Positions 36,380 through 43,905 are shown, counted from the stretch's first letter. The stretch: 43,905 nt of DNA from Clostridiales bacterium (GCA_017961515.1 JAGCXC010000079.1:1-43905), one strand, 5' to 3'. Numbers and translations: made by a program. Notes: generated from the sequence alone by a model not told the origin.

Positions 36380-36440
36380 AGTGGGGGAAACCGACTGTTT
36401 ATACGTTGTTAAAAAAAGGAAGTCTTTGTCTTCACGACGA
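36380..36440 (+). mobile_element. Omega-RNA-like remnant behind the tnpB pseudogene
   Basis: GGGGGAAACCGACTG, GTTTATACGTTGTTAAAA and GAAGTCTTTGTCTTCACGAC follow in the order known to me from TnpB-associated omega RNAs of clostridia. The GTTTAT-TTGTTAAAA portion is shared with the fragment at 18500-18570. The terminal hairpin ending in TGTCAA is not recognisable, so the right end seems lost. Confidence 0.5.
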
Positions 36441-36522
36441 GAATTTTATGGCAAAAATTTGAGATGTAGGTAGGGAAGGATGTCACTTAGAAGTATTTTC
36501 TCTTAAAGGAAGGAAGATATGT

Positions 36523-37557
36523 ATGAAGAAAAAGGTTTTAAAGAGTTTTTTTTGTTGTGTATGTTTAGTTTTGATTTTTGCAAAGATGGGTTATTGTTAT
36601 AGCATGAATGGAGATGATTCCAAACAAGATAGTTTTAATAAAACTAAAGTGGCGTTGGAGGATGAGGCATTACTTAATCGTGCTTGCGAGATGGGTGATT
36701 TAGATGAAGTAAAAAAAATGATAAATAAAGGTTTGGATATTAATACTAGAGATAAGGATGGTAATGCTCCTATACATTATGCCTGTAAGTTTGGGCATTT
36801 AGATGTAGTCAAATATCTTTTAGATAAAGGTTCAGACATTGAATCAAAAGGGCAAGGCGATTATACACCTTTATATGTAGCTTCATATAATAATAAAGTT
36901 GAGGTTGCTAAATATCTTTTAGAAAATGGAGCTAACGTTAATGCCTGTGATATGTATCACAATTCGATACTTAGCAATACTACTTCAAATGCTGAAATTG
37001 TAGAATTGTTGTTGGAATATGGTGCAGATATTGAATCTTATGATTCTATTGGATTTAAACCTTTGCATAATGCTTGCTTACTTGGAAGTGTTGATTCGGT
37101 AAAGTTATTATTAGAACATGGTGCTAATGTTGAGGATAAAACTCTTAATAACCAGGAGAGTATACATCTTATTCAAAATAAGGAAAAAGCTTATTTGTTA
37201 TTGAAATATGGTGCAGATATTAATGTAAAGAGTACGTGGGGGGAGACTGTTTTGTTAAGTGCTTGTGCTTATTCAAAAAGCTGTGACTACGTCAAATTCT
37301 TATTAGATAATGGTGCGGACATTAATAGTGTGGATTGTTGTGGATATACTCCTTTAATAAGTGCAATTATATCTTATTCTCCTGATGAAGGTATAATAAA
37401 GCTTTTGTTAGATCATGGTGCAGATGCTAATATTAAAGATATATATGGTAAGTATGCTCTTGATTATGCTTTAGAACTAGGAGACGAGGATATAATTAAG
37501 TTGGTGATGGAAAAATCCAGTAAAGCTGTTGTTGATAATGTATTGCCAGACGAGTAA
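36523..37557 (+). CDS. Secreted ankyrin-repeat protein
   Basis: A 344-aa product with an N-terminal signal peptide (VLKSFFCCVCLVLIFAKMGYCYS), so it is probably exported or membrane-tethered. About nine ankyrin repeats fill the rest, for example DGNAPIHYACKFGHLDVVKY, IGFKPLHNACLLGSVDSVKL and CGYTPLISAIISYSPDEGII. The last repeat ends near the C-terminus, leaving no extra domain. AAAGGAAGG precedes the ATG. It differs from the 28-31 kb pair, which lack signal peptides. A role in contact with a host or other cell is inference. Confidence 0.88.
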   Translation: MKKKVLKSFFCCVCLVLIFAKMGYCYSMNGDDSKQDSFNKTKVALEDEALLNRACEMGDLDEVKKMINKGLDINTRDKDGNAPIHYACKFGHLDVVKYLLDKGSDIESKGQGDYTPLYVASYNNKVEVAKYLLENGANVNACDMYHNSILSNTTSNAEIVELLLEYGADIESYDSIGFKPLHNACLLGSVDSVKLLLEHGANVEDKTLNNQESIHLIQNKEKAYLLLKYGADINVKSTWGETVLLSACAYSKSCDYVKFLLDNGADINSVDCCGYTPLISAIISYSPDEGIIKLLLDHGADANIKDIYGKYALDYALELGDEDIIKLVMEKSSKAVVDNVLPDE

Positions 37558-37675
37558 AAAATTTAAAATATAGTTGATTTAGATTAAGAGGTCATTTTTT
37601 TTGCTATAGAATAAAAAATAATGTTCTAGACTATAATAAGTAATGGTAGAATATTAATAAGGAGAAAGATATTAA

Positions 37676-38284
37676 ATGAAAAAAATATTAAATATACTGA
37701 TATTAATGTTAATATTTAATATACAGGTAGGTTGTTATAGTTTAGAAAAAAATAAAAGCAGTTTAAATAAAAATTCAATCAATATAAAATTATCTAGTGA
37801 TTACAAACCACAAAAAAAGAATTTGCAACTAATATCAACCAGTGAGACACCACTTTATGAAAAAAATACAGATAGAGTTAATAACATAAAGCTAGCAGCT
37901 AAGAGTGTAAACAACATAATAATAGTTCCAGGTCAGGAATTTTCATTTAACAAAATAGTGGGAGAGAGGACGAAGATTAAGGGTTATAGAGAGGCTCCTA
38001 TTTTGATAAAAACTACGGGAGGAACTAAGAAAGGTGTGGGAGTTGGAGGAGGAGTTTGTCAAGTTTCATCAACTATATATAAAGCTGCTAAGAATGCTAA
38101 ACTAGAAATATTAGAAAGACATGCACATTCTAAAAAAGTTTTTTATACACAAATTGGTGATGATGCAACGGTAGCGTATCCTAGCACAGACTTGAGATTT
38201 AAAAATAATAGAGAAAATGATATAGTAATAAAAGTGGAAGTATTAGAAAATAAAATAAGAGTAGATATATTAGAAAACGTATAA
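37676..38284 (+). CDS. VanW-domain secreted protein
   Basis: A 202-aa product with an N-terminal hydrophobic segment (ILNILILMLIFNIQVGCYS). It may be a lipoprotein, although the residues before the cysteine fit the lipobox poorly. The VanW core follows: VPGQEFSFNKIVGERTKIKG, GVGGGVCQVSSTIYKAA, ERHAHSKKVFYTQIGDDATV and DLRFKNN. VanW is linked to vancomycin clusters, but the domain is common in clostridial envelope proteins and no van genes are nearby, so resistance should not be inferred. AAGGAGAAAG precedes the ATG. Confidence 0.9.
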   Translation: MKKILNILILMLIFNIQVGCYSLEKNKSSLNKNSINIKLSSDYKPQKKNLQLISTSETPLYEKNTDRVNNIKLAAKSVNNIIIVPGQEFSFNKIVGERTKIKGYREAPILIKTTGGTKKGVGVGGGVCQVSSTIYKAAKNAKLEILERHAHSKKVFYTQIGDDATVAYPSTDLRFKNNRENDIVIKVEVLENKIRVDILENV

Positions 38285-38339
38285 TTTTTGTTTCAAATCT
38301 TACTACATGTATATCTCAAACAAGAGAATTTCTAATTTT

Positions 38340-38382
38340 AAGTGTGCTTAAATTTTAAAGATTTAGTGCACTTATTTTTTTT
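38340..38382 (+). terminator. Terminator after the VanW gene
   Basis: AAGTG (38340-38344) pairs with CACTT (38369-38373), with inner TAAAT/ATTTA pairing and a run of eight T residues (38375-38382). Confidence 0.65.
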
Positions 38383-38418
38383 GAAAAAATGAGACAAGTT
38401 TTTTCAAGGAGATGTATA

Positions 38419-38448
38419 TTGACTTCACTTGAGCTAATATGATACAAT
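38419..38448 (+). promoter_or_regulatory. Promoter of the MutS-like gene
   Basis: TTGACT (38419-38424) and TACAAT (38443-38448) are 18 bases apart, 32 bases before the GTG start. Confidence 0.65.
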
Positions 38449-38480
38449 CACAAGAAGTGTAAGAAGAGGAGGTAGTTTGT

Positions 38481-40142
38481 GTGTCAGCAGTAATGATAAT
38501 AATATTAGGTATAATTTTTATAGTTTGCGATATACGAAAAGAAAATAAAAAGATAAAAGAAAACACTAAAAGGTATATAAAAGAAACATTTGGAAAGCCT
38601 CGAGAAGACTTAAAAAAACAAGAACAAAGGATTCAACATTTTAAATCATTTTATAATAAAGGGAGTCTAAAGGAATATGAAGTAGTAGATGACATAACAT
38701 GGGATGATCTTGGTATGGATAATATATTTATGTTAATTAATCACACAGATAGTTTTATAGGAGAACGATATTTGTATTCGAGGCTTCATGATCTTTCAAA
38801 AAATGAAAAAGATTTAAAAATGCTTGAGGATAAAATTTCGTATTTTGACAAAAATGAAGAAAAGAGAAATAGTATAAGAAAAAAACTTTATAGAATAGGG
38901 AAAAAGAACTTGGAGGATATTCTTTCACAAATAAATAATATAGATAAATATAAGATCAATGATATTTGGAAGTATAAGTTGTTGTCAGCTTTAATGATTG
39001 TGTTTGTTATATTTAGTGCGATATTTAGGACCCCAATAGTTATTTTGGGTTGCGGAGTTATTTATACAATTAATAGATTTAGTGTTATTATCAAAAAGAA
39101 GCAGATTCGAATTGAAAATTTGTTTGAAATTTCAAATATAATAAATATGGCAGATTTTATAAGTAATACTGTTCCTGAGTTTAGTCATCATATGAAGAAA
39201 GATATAAAATCTTTGAAAGAGGTTAATAAAAAATTATTTTTTTTGAAACAAAGTTTAGAACAAAATATACAACAAAGTATTTTTAATGTGATTATAGAAA
39301 GTATATTTGAACCGTTTATGTGGGAAATGATGTTGTATAATAAAATAATAATAGGCTTTTTTAACAAAAGAAATGAGTTTATGAATGTATATAAATTTAT
39401 TGGAGAAATCGAGTTATGTATTTCTATTTTATCGTACAGGAAAAGTGTAAAAGATTATGTCATACCAGAAATTATGGATAAGGATAGTTTTTACTTTGAA
39501 GAAGTGGTACATCCGGTTGTGAAAAATGCTGTTTCAAATAATTTTGAGTATCATAAGAACACTATCCTAACAGGGGCAAATGCTTCAGGTAAGTCAACTT
39601 TTATTAAAGCAGTAGCAATAAATTTGATACTTGGGCAAACAATTAATACTTGTATAGCTAAAAAAGCGGTTATACCTAAATGTGGTGTTATTACGTCTAT
39701 GGCAGTTCGCGATGATATTTTAACAGGTGAAAGTTATTATTTCCGCGAAATAAAATATTTAAAAAGGATGGTTGAACTTTGTAAAAGTGAGAAATTAATA
39801 TTTTTTGCAATAGACGAGATATTAAAGGGTACCAATACAAAAGAAAGAATAGCTGCATCAAAGGCAGTGCTAGAGTATTTTAAAGGAAAGCGTTGTATGT
39901 TGTTGATATCAACCCACGACTTAGAAATTGCCAGATATTTCAAAGAAAGTTATGACAATTATTATTTTTCGGAAGTTATTAATGAGAATGATATTTTGTT
40001 TGATTATATTTTACATAAAGGGATATGTGCTTCAAGTAACGCGATAAAGCTTTTGCAAGTGGTAGGTTTTCCTCAAAGTATAATAGAGTACGCAAACAGT
40101 GAGATTAACCAAGATTCATCTCAAGATACGTATTTTGCCTAA
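38481..40142 (+). CDS. Membrane-anchored MutS-like ATPase
   Basis: A 553-aa product with only the MutS core/ATPase part and no mismatch-recognition domain I. An N-terminal TM segment (VMIIILGIIFIVCDI) and a second hydrophobic region near 165-195 place it at the membrane. The ATPase has Walker A TGANASGKST (about 364-373), the GESYYFREI signature, Walker B FFAIDEILKGTN (near 442) and STHDLEIA. The GTG start lies 8 bases after GAGGAGG. Such proteins occur in Lachnospirales as MutS-family proteins with no known role; classic mismatch repair is unlikely. Confidence 0.9.
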   Translation: MSAVMIIILGIIFIVCDIRKENKKIKENTKRYIKETFGKPREDLKKQEQRIQHFKSFYNKGSLKEYEVVDDITWDDLGMDNIFMLINHTDSFIGERYLYSRLHDLSKNEKDLKMLEDKISYFDKNEEKRNSIRKKLYRIGKKNLEDILSQINNIDKYKINDIWKYKLLSALMIVFVIFSAIFRTPIVILGCGVIYTINRFSVIIKKKQIRIENLFEISNIINMADFISNTVPEFSHHMKKDIKSLKEVNKKLFFLKQSLEQNIQQSIFNVIIESIFEPFMWEMMLYNKIIIGFFNKRNEFMNVYKFIGEIELCISILSYRKSVKDYVIPEIMDKDSFYFEEVVHPVVKNAVSNNFEYHKNTILTGANASGKSTFIKAVAINLILGQTINTCIAKKAVIPKCGVITSMAVRDDILTGESYYFREIKYLKRMVELCKSEKLIFFAIDEILKGTNTKERIAASKAVLEYFKGKRCMLLISTHDLEIARYFKESYDNYYFSEVINENDILFDYILHKGICASSNAIKLLQVVGFPQSIIEYANSEINQDSSQDTYFA

Positions 40143-40260
40143 TTTTGGAAGCCAGTCAAAAACTACCTCAAGCAAATATGTGTGCACCAAAGTAGAGTAT
40201 AAAATGCTACAATTTGTAATATTTTTCCACGAAAAATAGCTATTTTTTTTATAAAAAGTA

Positions 40261-40289
40261 TTGACAAACAATATGAAATATTATAGAAT
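40261..40289 (+). promoter_or_regulatory. Promoter of tRNA-Lys
   Basis: TTGACA (40261-40266) and TAGAAT (40284-40289) are 17 bases apart, 40 bases before the tRNA. Confidence 0.75.
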
Positions 40290-40329
40290 ACATACTTGTG
40301 AGGGGCGAGGTTGCAAGAATTTGTTGCGT

Positions 40330-40405
40330 GGACCATTAGCTCAGGCGGTAGAGCACTTGACTTTTAATCAAGGTGTCCCGAGTTCGAGTCTCGGATGGTT
40401 CACCA
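40330..40405 (+). tRNA. tRNA-Lys (anticodon TTT)
   Basis: The acceptor GGACCAT pairs with ATGGTTC. The D arm contains GCTCAGGCGGTAGAGC, the anticodon loop is CTTTTAA, the T arm GAGTTCGAGTCTC, and CCA is encoded. Length 76 nt. Confidence 0.97.
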
Positions 40406-40914
40406 GAAAAATGAGAATTTTTCAGGAAAGTAAGTAGTAAACTCTTTGAATATTTCGTTGTGTTAAAATAGGCCTTGGGCCTGTTTGAATCATATGGATA
40501 CGTGGGACATAGTTACGTTTATTCTATTTTTTATGTATTGATTTAAAGAAATAAATTTCTTCCTTTATCCACGTTTCTTATATAAAAGATACACTTGAAA
40601 AGATGACGTATGTCGTATTGTGCATCTTATGCTCCGCCTCGTATCAAAATTCTCTTCTGTGTTTAGAGGGTTTATGTAGATTGTTTTTTATAATTTTTTC
40701 TCATGATTTGCATTGTACTACTTAAGCGAGTTGGTTGACGATATCAATCGGCTCGTTTTTCCTATCATGAGGTATTATTTTATAGGGATAAAAACGTAAG
40801 AAAAGGACGAATTCAATTAAAAAGAGAGTTTAGGCTTGGTGAGTACGTTTACATAATTATTGTGACATTAGAAATGAAATAGTCAAAAGAAAAATCAAAT
40901 ATAAGAGGAGTATA
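40406..40914 (+). other. 500-base non-coding region after tRNA-Lys
   Basis: No protein gene is supported. It contains an AGGCC-TTG-GGCCT hairpin (40470-40482), an AAGAAAT/ATTTCTT hairpin near 40555-40571 enclosed by CGTGG/CCACG arms (near 40501-40505 and 40579-40583), an AAGATG/CATCTT arm pair near 40600-40630, and a good terminator at 40727-40760. The series of hairpins ending in a terminator suggests an extended tRNA precursor or a separate small RNA. Confidence 0.4.
40727..40760 (+). terminator. Terminator of the tRNA-Lys region
   Basis: CGAGTTGGTTGA (starting 40727) and TCAATCGGCTCG (ending 40755) form a 12-bp stem with three G-U pairs, followed by five T residues. No coding gene precedes it. 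Confidence 0.65.
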
Positions 40915-40925
40915 TTACTCCTCTT
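40903..40925 (-). terminator. Hairpin at the end of the TtcA-like gene
   Basis: AAGAGGAG and CTCCTCTT form a perfect 8-bp stem that includes the stop codon region. On the minus strand ATATTTGATTTTT follows, a moderate T-rich tail. Confidence 0.5.
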
Positions 40926-41565
40926 GACTTCTTTGTATGGCTCCAAAGATATTATTTTTTAAATTCCTATTTGTTTTAGATAAATTGTTAAGAAGTTGTT
41001 TTATATCTTCTCTAGTGCTTGCTCTGTCTGCCGGGCAAGGATTTTTTACTATAGGCAGATTATTTTTCTTTGCATATTCCTTTATTTCTTTTTCTAGGAC
41101 ATACAATAAAGGTCTTATTACATATAGATTTTGTCTACTCAAATATGTTACAGGAAGAAATGATTTAAAATTTCCTTCATAGAAGAGTCGCATTATACTA
41201 GTTTCAACAAAATCATCTTTATTATGTCCTAGCGCGACTTTATTGCATCCCAATTTAGTTGCCATGTCATTTATTGCGCCTCTTCGCATATTGGCGCATA
41301 GCGAGCATGGGTTTTTTTCTTTTCGTACATTAAATACAACATCACCTATCATTGTATTGCAGACATGATATTCTATTCCAATTTTTTCACAAAGTTTTGC
41401 GATTGGTGCAGTATCAAATTCGGAAAATCCAAGTGATACAGTGATAGCGCAAATATCAAACTTATGTATAAAGAATCTTCTTAATTCATTTAACGCAAGA
41501 AGTAACACAAGGCTATCCTTGCCACCGGACACAGCTACAGCTATTTTGTCACCAGGTTCAATCAT
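40915..41565 (-). CDS. TtcA-like tRNA 2-thiocytidine/PP-loop ATPase family protein
   Basis: Adenylating PP-loop enzyme of tRNA thiolation. From the conventional ATG it is 216 aa, with the ATP-binding SGGKDSLVLLLA, CSLCANMRRG (CxxC) and GHNKDDFVETSIMRLFYEGN, a typical TtcA-type segment. A third cysteine is in VKNPCPADRASTREDIK. This ATG has no ribosome binding site and removes a conserved N-terminal helix. The frame is open upstream to 41613, where KKILSKLTKTIKDYN precedes it and an AUA codon sits 7 bases after AGGAGG. I list the conventional ATG but think the true start is the AUA at 41611-41613 (232 aa). The exact substrate is unproven. Confidence 0.88.
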   Translation of the reverse strand: MIEPGDKIAVAVSGGKDSLVLLLALNELRRFFIHKFDICAITVSLGFSEFDTAPIAKLCEKIGIEYHVCNTMIGDVVFNVRKEKNPCSLCANMRRGAINDMATKLGCNKVALGHNKDDFVETSIMRLFYEGNFKSFLPVTYLSRQNLYVIRPLLYVLEKEIKEYAKKNNLPIVKNPCPADRASTREDIKQLLNNLSKTNRNLKNNIFGAIQRSQEE

Positions 41566-41610
41566 ATTATAATCTTTAATTGTTTTGGTTAACTTGCTTA
41601 ATATTTTTTT

Positions 41611-41626
41611 TATAGTTATGCCTCCT
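41611..41626 (-). promoter_or_regulatory. Ribosome binding site and probable AUA start of the TtcA-like gene
   Basis: On the minus strand a perfect AGGAGG (41621-41626) is followed after 7 bases by ATA (41611-41613), opening the frame ATA-AAA-AAA-ATA-TTA. No ATG, GTG or TTG occurs between the in-frame stop (41626-41628) and the ATG at 41565. Confidence 0.6.
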
Positions 41627-41627
41627 C

Positions 41628-41873
41628 AAAAATGAAAAATCAACAAAAGAGTTATGTTAACAAAAGAACATATTTTCAAAAAAATACACTTTTCATAGGG
41701 GCTATTATATAATAGTGTTTTTTAAAAGTCAACACATGATATTGCGACCTTTTTTAAGTTCTAATTTTAAGGTTATATCAATTGTTGTAATTTTTGATTA
41801 GAATATTTTTTAAAACGCATAGCTTTTCCATGGATGCAACATCTTAGGCACATAAATTAGTTTTTTTAACATA
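41628..41873. other. AT-rich divergent intergenic region
   Basis: It lies between the TtcA-like gene and the large ankyrin gene. The TtcA promoter is at 41704-41732; the remaining sequence shows no gene and no convincing structure. Confidence 0.5.
41704..41732 (-). promoter_or_regulatory. Promoter of the TtcA-like gene
   Basis: On the minus strand TTGACT (41727-41732) and a perfect TATAAT (41704-41709) are 17 bases apart. Confidence 0.7.
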
Positions 41874-41924
41874 GTTTCCAATATAAAGGAAACAGTTGAA
41901 AAACAAATTTAATGATGCTACAAT
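41874..41924 (+). promoter_or_regulatory. Promoter of the large ankyrin gene with an abutting inverted repeat
   Basis: TTGAAA (41896-41901) and TACAAT (41919-41924) are 17 bases apart. Immediately upstream GTTTCC (41874-41879) and GGAAAC (41888-41893) form a perfect inverted repeat with an 8-base centre, placed like an operator next to the -35 box. Confidence 0.6.
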
Positions 41925-41968
41925 ATTTTCACAAAAATTAATTTGGTTGAAGCCATGACCCTTTAGAG

Positions 41969-42004
41969 TCGAGGTAATTGACGCTAGATTAATCGAGATT
42001 TTTT
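41969..42004 (+). terminator. Possible attenuator in the large ankyrin gene leader
   Basis: TCGA (41969-41972) and TAAT (41975-41978) pair with ATTA (41988-41991) and TCGA (41993-41996), followed by a run of six T residues (41999-42004), 32 bases before the start codon. The stem is short and interrupted. Confidence 0.4.
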
Positions 42005-42035
42005 AGTAAAAGAAAAGAACGGGAGATGTATTTTA

Positions 42036-43905
42036 ATGAAGAATGATGAAGTGATGAAGATATTGCCAGATAATAGTTTAGACGTGAATAAGCAGGATAA
42101 AAACGGTAGAACAGCATTGATGGATGCCTGTAACAGTGGGTCAACCAAAAAAGGGGTAGAGATGTTGTTAAAGTGTGGTGCTAACGTGAATATGAAAGAT
42201 GATTTGGGACAAACGGCTTTGATGATTGCATGTAGTATAAACGCACCCAAAGAAGTGGTAGAGATATTGCTAGATAATAATGCAGAAATGAATATGAAAG
42301 ATGATTTGGGACAAACAGCGTTGATGGTTGCATGTGCCATGAATGCAAAAGCGGAAGTGATAGAGTTATTGTTAAAACGCGGTGCAAATGTGAATATGAA
42401 AAGTGATTCGGGTCGGACAGCATTGATGATTGCATGTAAATGTGCCAAAAAAGAAGTGATAAAGTTATTGATAGATTGCGGTGCAGATGTGAATATGAAA
42501 AACATAGAAGGTCAAACAGCGTTGATGATTGCATGTAAATGTGCAACAAAAGAAGTGGTAAAGTTATTGTTAAAGAACGGTGTAGAAGTAAATGCGCAGG
42601 GTGAAGATGGCCAAACAGCGTTGATGTATGCGTGTGATGTAAATGCACCTAAAGAAGTAATAGAGTTATTGCTAGATAATGGTGCAAAAGCGGATATGCA
42701 GGACAAAGATGGCCAAACAGCATTGATGGGTGCATGTGGCAGTAATGCAAAAGCGGAAGTGATAGAGTTATTGTTAAAACGCGGTGCAGGCGTGAATAAG
42801 CGGGATAAAGGCGGGCTAACAGCTTTGATGTATACATGTGTCATGAATGCAAAAAAGAAAGTGGTAGAGTTATTGGTAAAGAACGGTGCAGAAGTAAATA
42901 TGCAGAGTGAAAATGGTAAAACAGCGTTGATGTATGCATGTACCCATAATGCACCAAAAGAAATAATAGAATATTTAATAGATAATGGGGCAGATATGTA
43001 CAATAAAGACAACAAGGGGAGAACTCTAATAAGCATGCTGGATAGTAAAGCACGAGCTAAACTGTTAGGAGCAGTAGCAAGAATAAAGTTAAGGAGTGCA
43101 TGTGCTAAGAATAATAAAGATGAGGTAGAAAAACAATTAGATAAAGTTGGAGGGATTTTACCTAAAGATCTTTTAGTAGAGTTAATTAATTTATCTAATG
43201 AGGATACTTTAGAAGTACTAATAAAAAGAGTAAATGTTTCCCTAATAAATGATATATTTAATTTAATAACCCAAGAAGGAAAGCGTAATTGTATAATAAA
43301 TTTACTATATAAAAAAGGTGCAATTAACAAAACAAATGGTGAATTAAAAAGTGTATTAAAGAGCAAATTAATTAAAGATATAACGAAAGATGATATGACA
43401 GAAGGCAACTTGAAAACAATCTTAATGAGAATAGGGGATATAAAAAATATTATTTCAGTGGACATAATAAATCAAGTAAAAGATAGTAATATACCAGTTT
43501 TGATAGACAAGTTTGATATATCTCAAATAAGTGAAGGATTTGAAAATATAAATAATAATAATAAGAGAGAAAAAATAGATTATATTAAGTTTTATAAGGT
43601 GTTTGATAGTATAAAATCAGAGATAGAGGCAGAGAAAAATGTAGAGGTTGTAAAAAATACGTTATCAGATGGACCAAAGACTTATACTAAACATGTATCA
43701 AAGAAGAGAAGTAAAATATTATTAAATGATATTGAACGTGTGCAAAAGGGAAAGAAAAGAGAACATAGGCACCAGGGTAAGAGAAAAGGATCTGTTTTAA
43801 GCGATGCTTTTACTGTAGGAGCAAGTTCTTCATTATTAGAGGAATGTAAGAAGAATACAAATGATGATACCATATTAAGCTTATTAAAAATGGGTTGTGA
43901 TGTAA
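42036..43905 (+). CDS. Large ankyrin-repeat protein, 3' end beyond the window
   Basis: The frame opens at ATG 42036 (GGGAGA 9 bases upstream) and stays open to the right edge, 623 codons. Residues about 20-345 hold nine near-identical 33-34-residue ankyrin repeats with the core GQTALMIAC and KEVIELLLKNGA; a tenth is degenerate. Then comes about 250 residues without ankyrin signature, helical and lysine-rich (for example GGILPKDLLVELINLSNEDT), and a very basic patch near 565-585 (GKKREHRHQGKRKGS). The last residues, NDDTILSLLKMGCDV, look like a new ankyrin repeat. Long open frames on the opposite strand are by-products of this repeat. Function unknown. Confidence 0.88.
   Translation, partial: MKNDEVMKILPDNSLDVNKQDKNGRTALMDACNSGSTKKGVEMLLKCGANVNMKDDLGQTALMIACSINAPKEVVEILLDNNAEMNMKDDLGQTALMVACAMNAKAEVIELLLKRGANVNMKSDSGRTALMIACKCAKKEVIKLLIDCGADVNMKNIEGQTALMIACKCATKEVVKLLLKNGVEVNAQGEDGQTALMYACDVNAPKEVIELLLDNGAKADMQDKDGQTALMGACGSNAKAEVIELLLKRGAGVNKRDKGGLTALMYTCVMNAKKKVVELLVKNGAEVNMQSENGKTALMYACTHNAPKEIIEYLIDNGADMYNKDNKGRTLISMLDSKARAKLLGAVARIKLRSACAKNNKDEVEKQLDKVGGILPKDLLVELINLSNEDTLEVLIKRVNVSLINDIFNLITQEGKRNCIINLLYKKGAINKTNGELKSVLKSKLIKDITKDDMTEGNLKTILMRIGDIKNIISVDIINQVKDSNIPVLIDKFDISQISEGFENINNNNKREKIDYIKFYKVFDSIKSEIEAEKNVEVVKNTLSDGPKTYTKHVSKKRSKILLNDIERVQKGKKREHRHQGKRKGSVLSDAFTVGASSSLLEECKKNTNDDTILSLLKMGCDV
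42097..43053 (+). repeat. Tandem 99-102-bp repeats coding for ankyrin units
   Basis: Nine in-frame units share long identical stretches such as ACAGCGTTGATG and GAGTTATTGTTAAAACGCGG; the last occurs at two separated places (near 42362 and 42766). Nucleotide identity, not only protein similarity, indicates recent duplication or ongoing gene conversion, so unit number may differ among strains. Confidence 0.85.

Noticed and set aside
37676..38284. Vancomycin resistance gene
   Set aside because: VanW domains are widespread in clostridial envelope proteins and no vanH, vanA, vanX or vanRS genes are present.
40470..40482. AGGCC-TTG-GGCCT hairpin as the tRNA-Lys terminator
   Set aside because: Only three T residues follow after a G, and a better terminator lies at 40727-40760.
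42097..43053. CRISPR array
   Set aside because: The repeats are 99-102 bp, in frame and coding for ankyrin units; no short repeats with unique spacers occur anywhere in the window.
41984..43465. Long open frames on the minus strand opposite the large ankyrin gene
   Set aside because: They arise from the repeated codons of the plus-strand gene, give leucine-, histidine- and serine-rich low-complexity peptides, and lack ribosome binding sites.

Overview
The window looks like chromosome of an AT-rich, spore-lineage Bacillota (Clostridia). Supporting signs are strong AGGAGG ribosome binding sites, the S10-spc-alpha gene order, zinc-type S14, S4, L36 and adenylate kinase, and a full-length Spo0A. 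The long internal insertion in L17 resembles what I recall from Lachnospirales, so that order is my best guess; it is an inference, not a proof. Four ankyrin-repeat genes among housekeeping genes are unusual for a free-living clostridium and hint at a host-associated life.

Layout. 1-1.6 kb (minus): the 5' end of a TnpB gene cut by the window edge, then RNase G (rng). 2-3.6 kb: rplS and a CDF metal transporter. 3.7-20.3 kb: one long run of translation genes, rpsJ to rpmJ (with secY, adk, map, infA) and then rpsM-rpsK-rpsD-rpoA-rplQ from its own promoter. The rpsJ, rpsM, rpoA and rpsG leaders are structured, and the rpsJ leader carries an attenuator-like terminator. 20.5-25.3 kb: a repetitive membrane protein of unknown function facing two secreted stalk-domain/RsiV-like paralogues. 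25.6-28.3 kb: spo0A with an 0A box at its promoter, an HtrA-type protease, and a divergent Sfp-type phosphopantetheinyl transferase. 28.3-30.8 kb: two paralogous ankyrin proteins with a shared, unrecognised C-terminal half. 31-36 kb: tRNA-Gly and tRNA-Arg, then rpsL-rpsG-fusA-tuf. 36-40 kb: a decayed tnpB/omega-RNA locus, a secreted ankyrin protein, a VanW-domain protein and a membrane-anchored MutS-like ATPase. 40.3-43.9 kb: tRNA-Lys, a TtcA-like thiolase that seems to start at AUA, and a very repetitive ankyrin gene running off the right edge.

Mobile DNA is present mostly as remnants. There are three IS200/IS605 (TnpB/omega-RNA) traces, next to rng, between rpsD and rpoA, and after tuf. A near-perfect 48-bp inverted repeat lies beside both rng and spo0A. 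The most interesting features are the ankyrin family with its shared C-terminal half, the AUA start, the omega-RNA fragment inside the alpha operon, and the multi-hairpin leaders of the ribosomal operons. I did not recognise a complete new defence or biosynthetic system.
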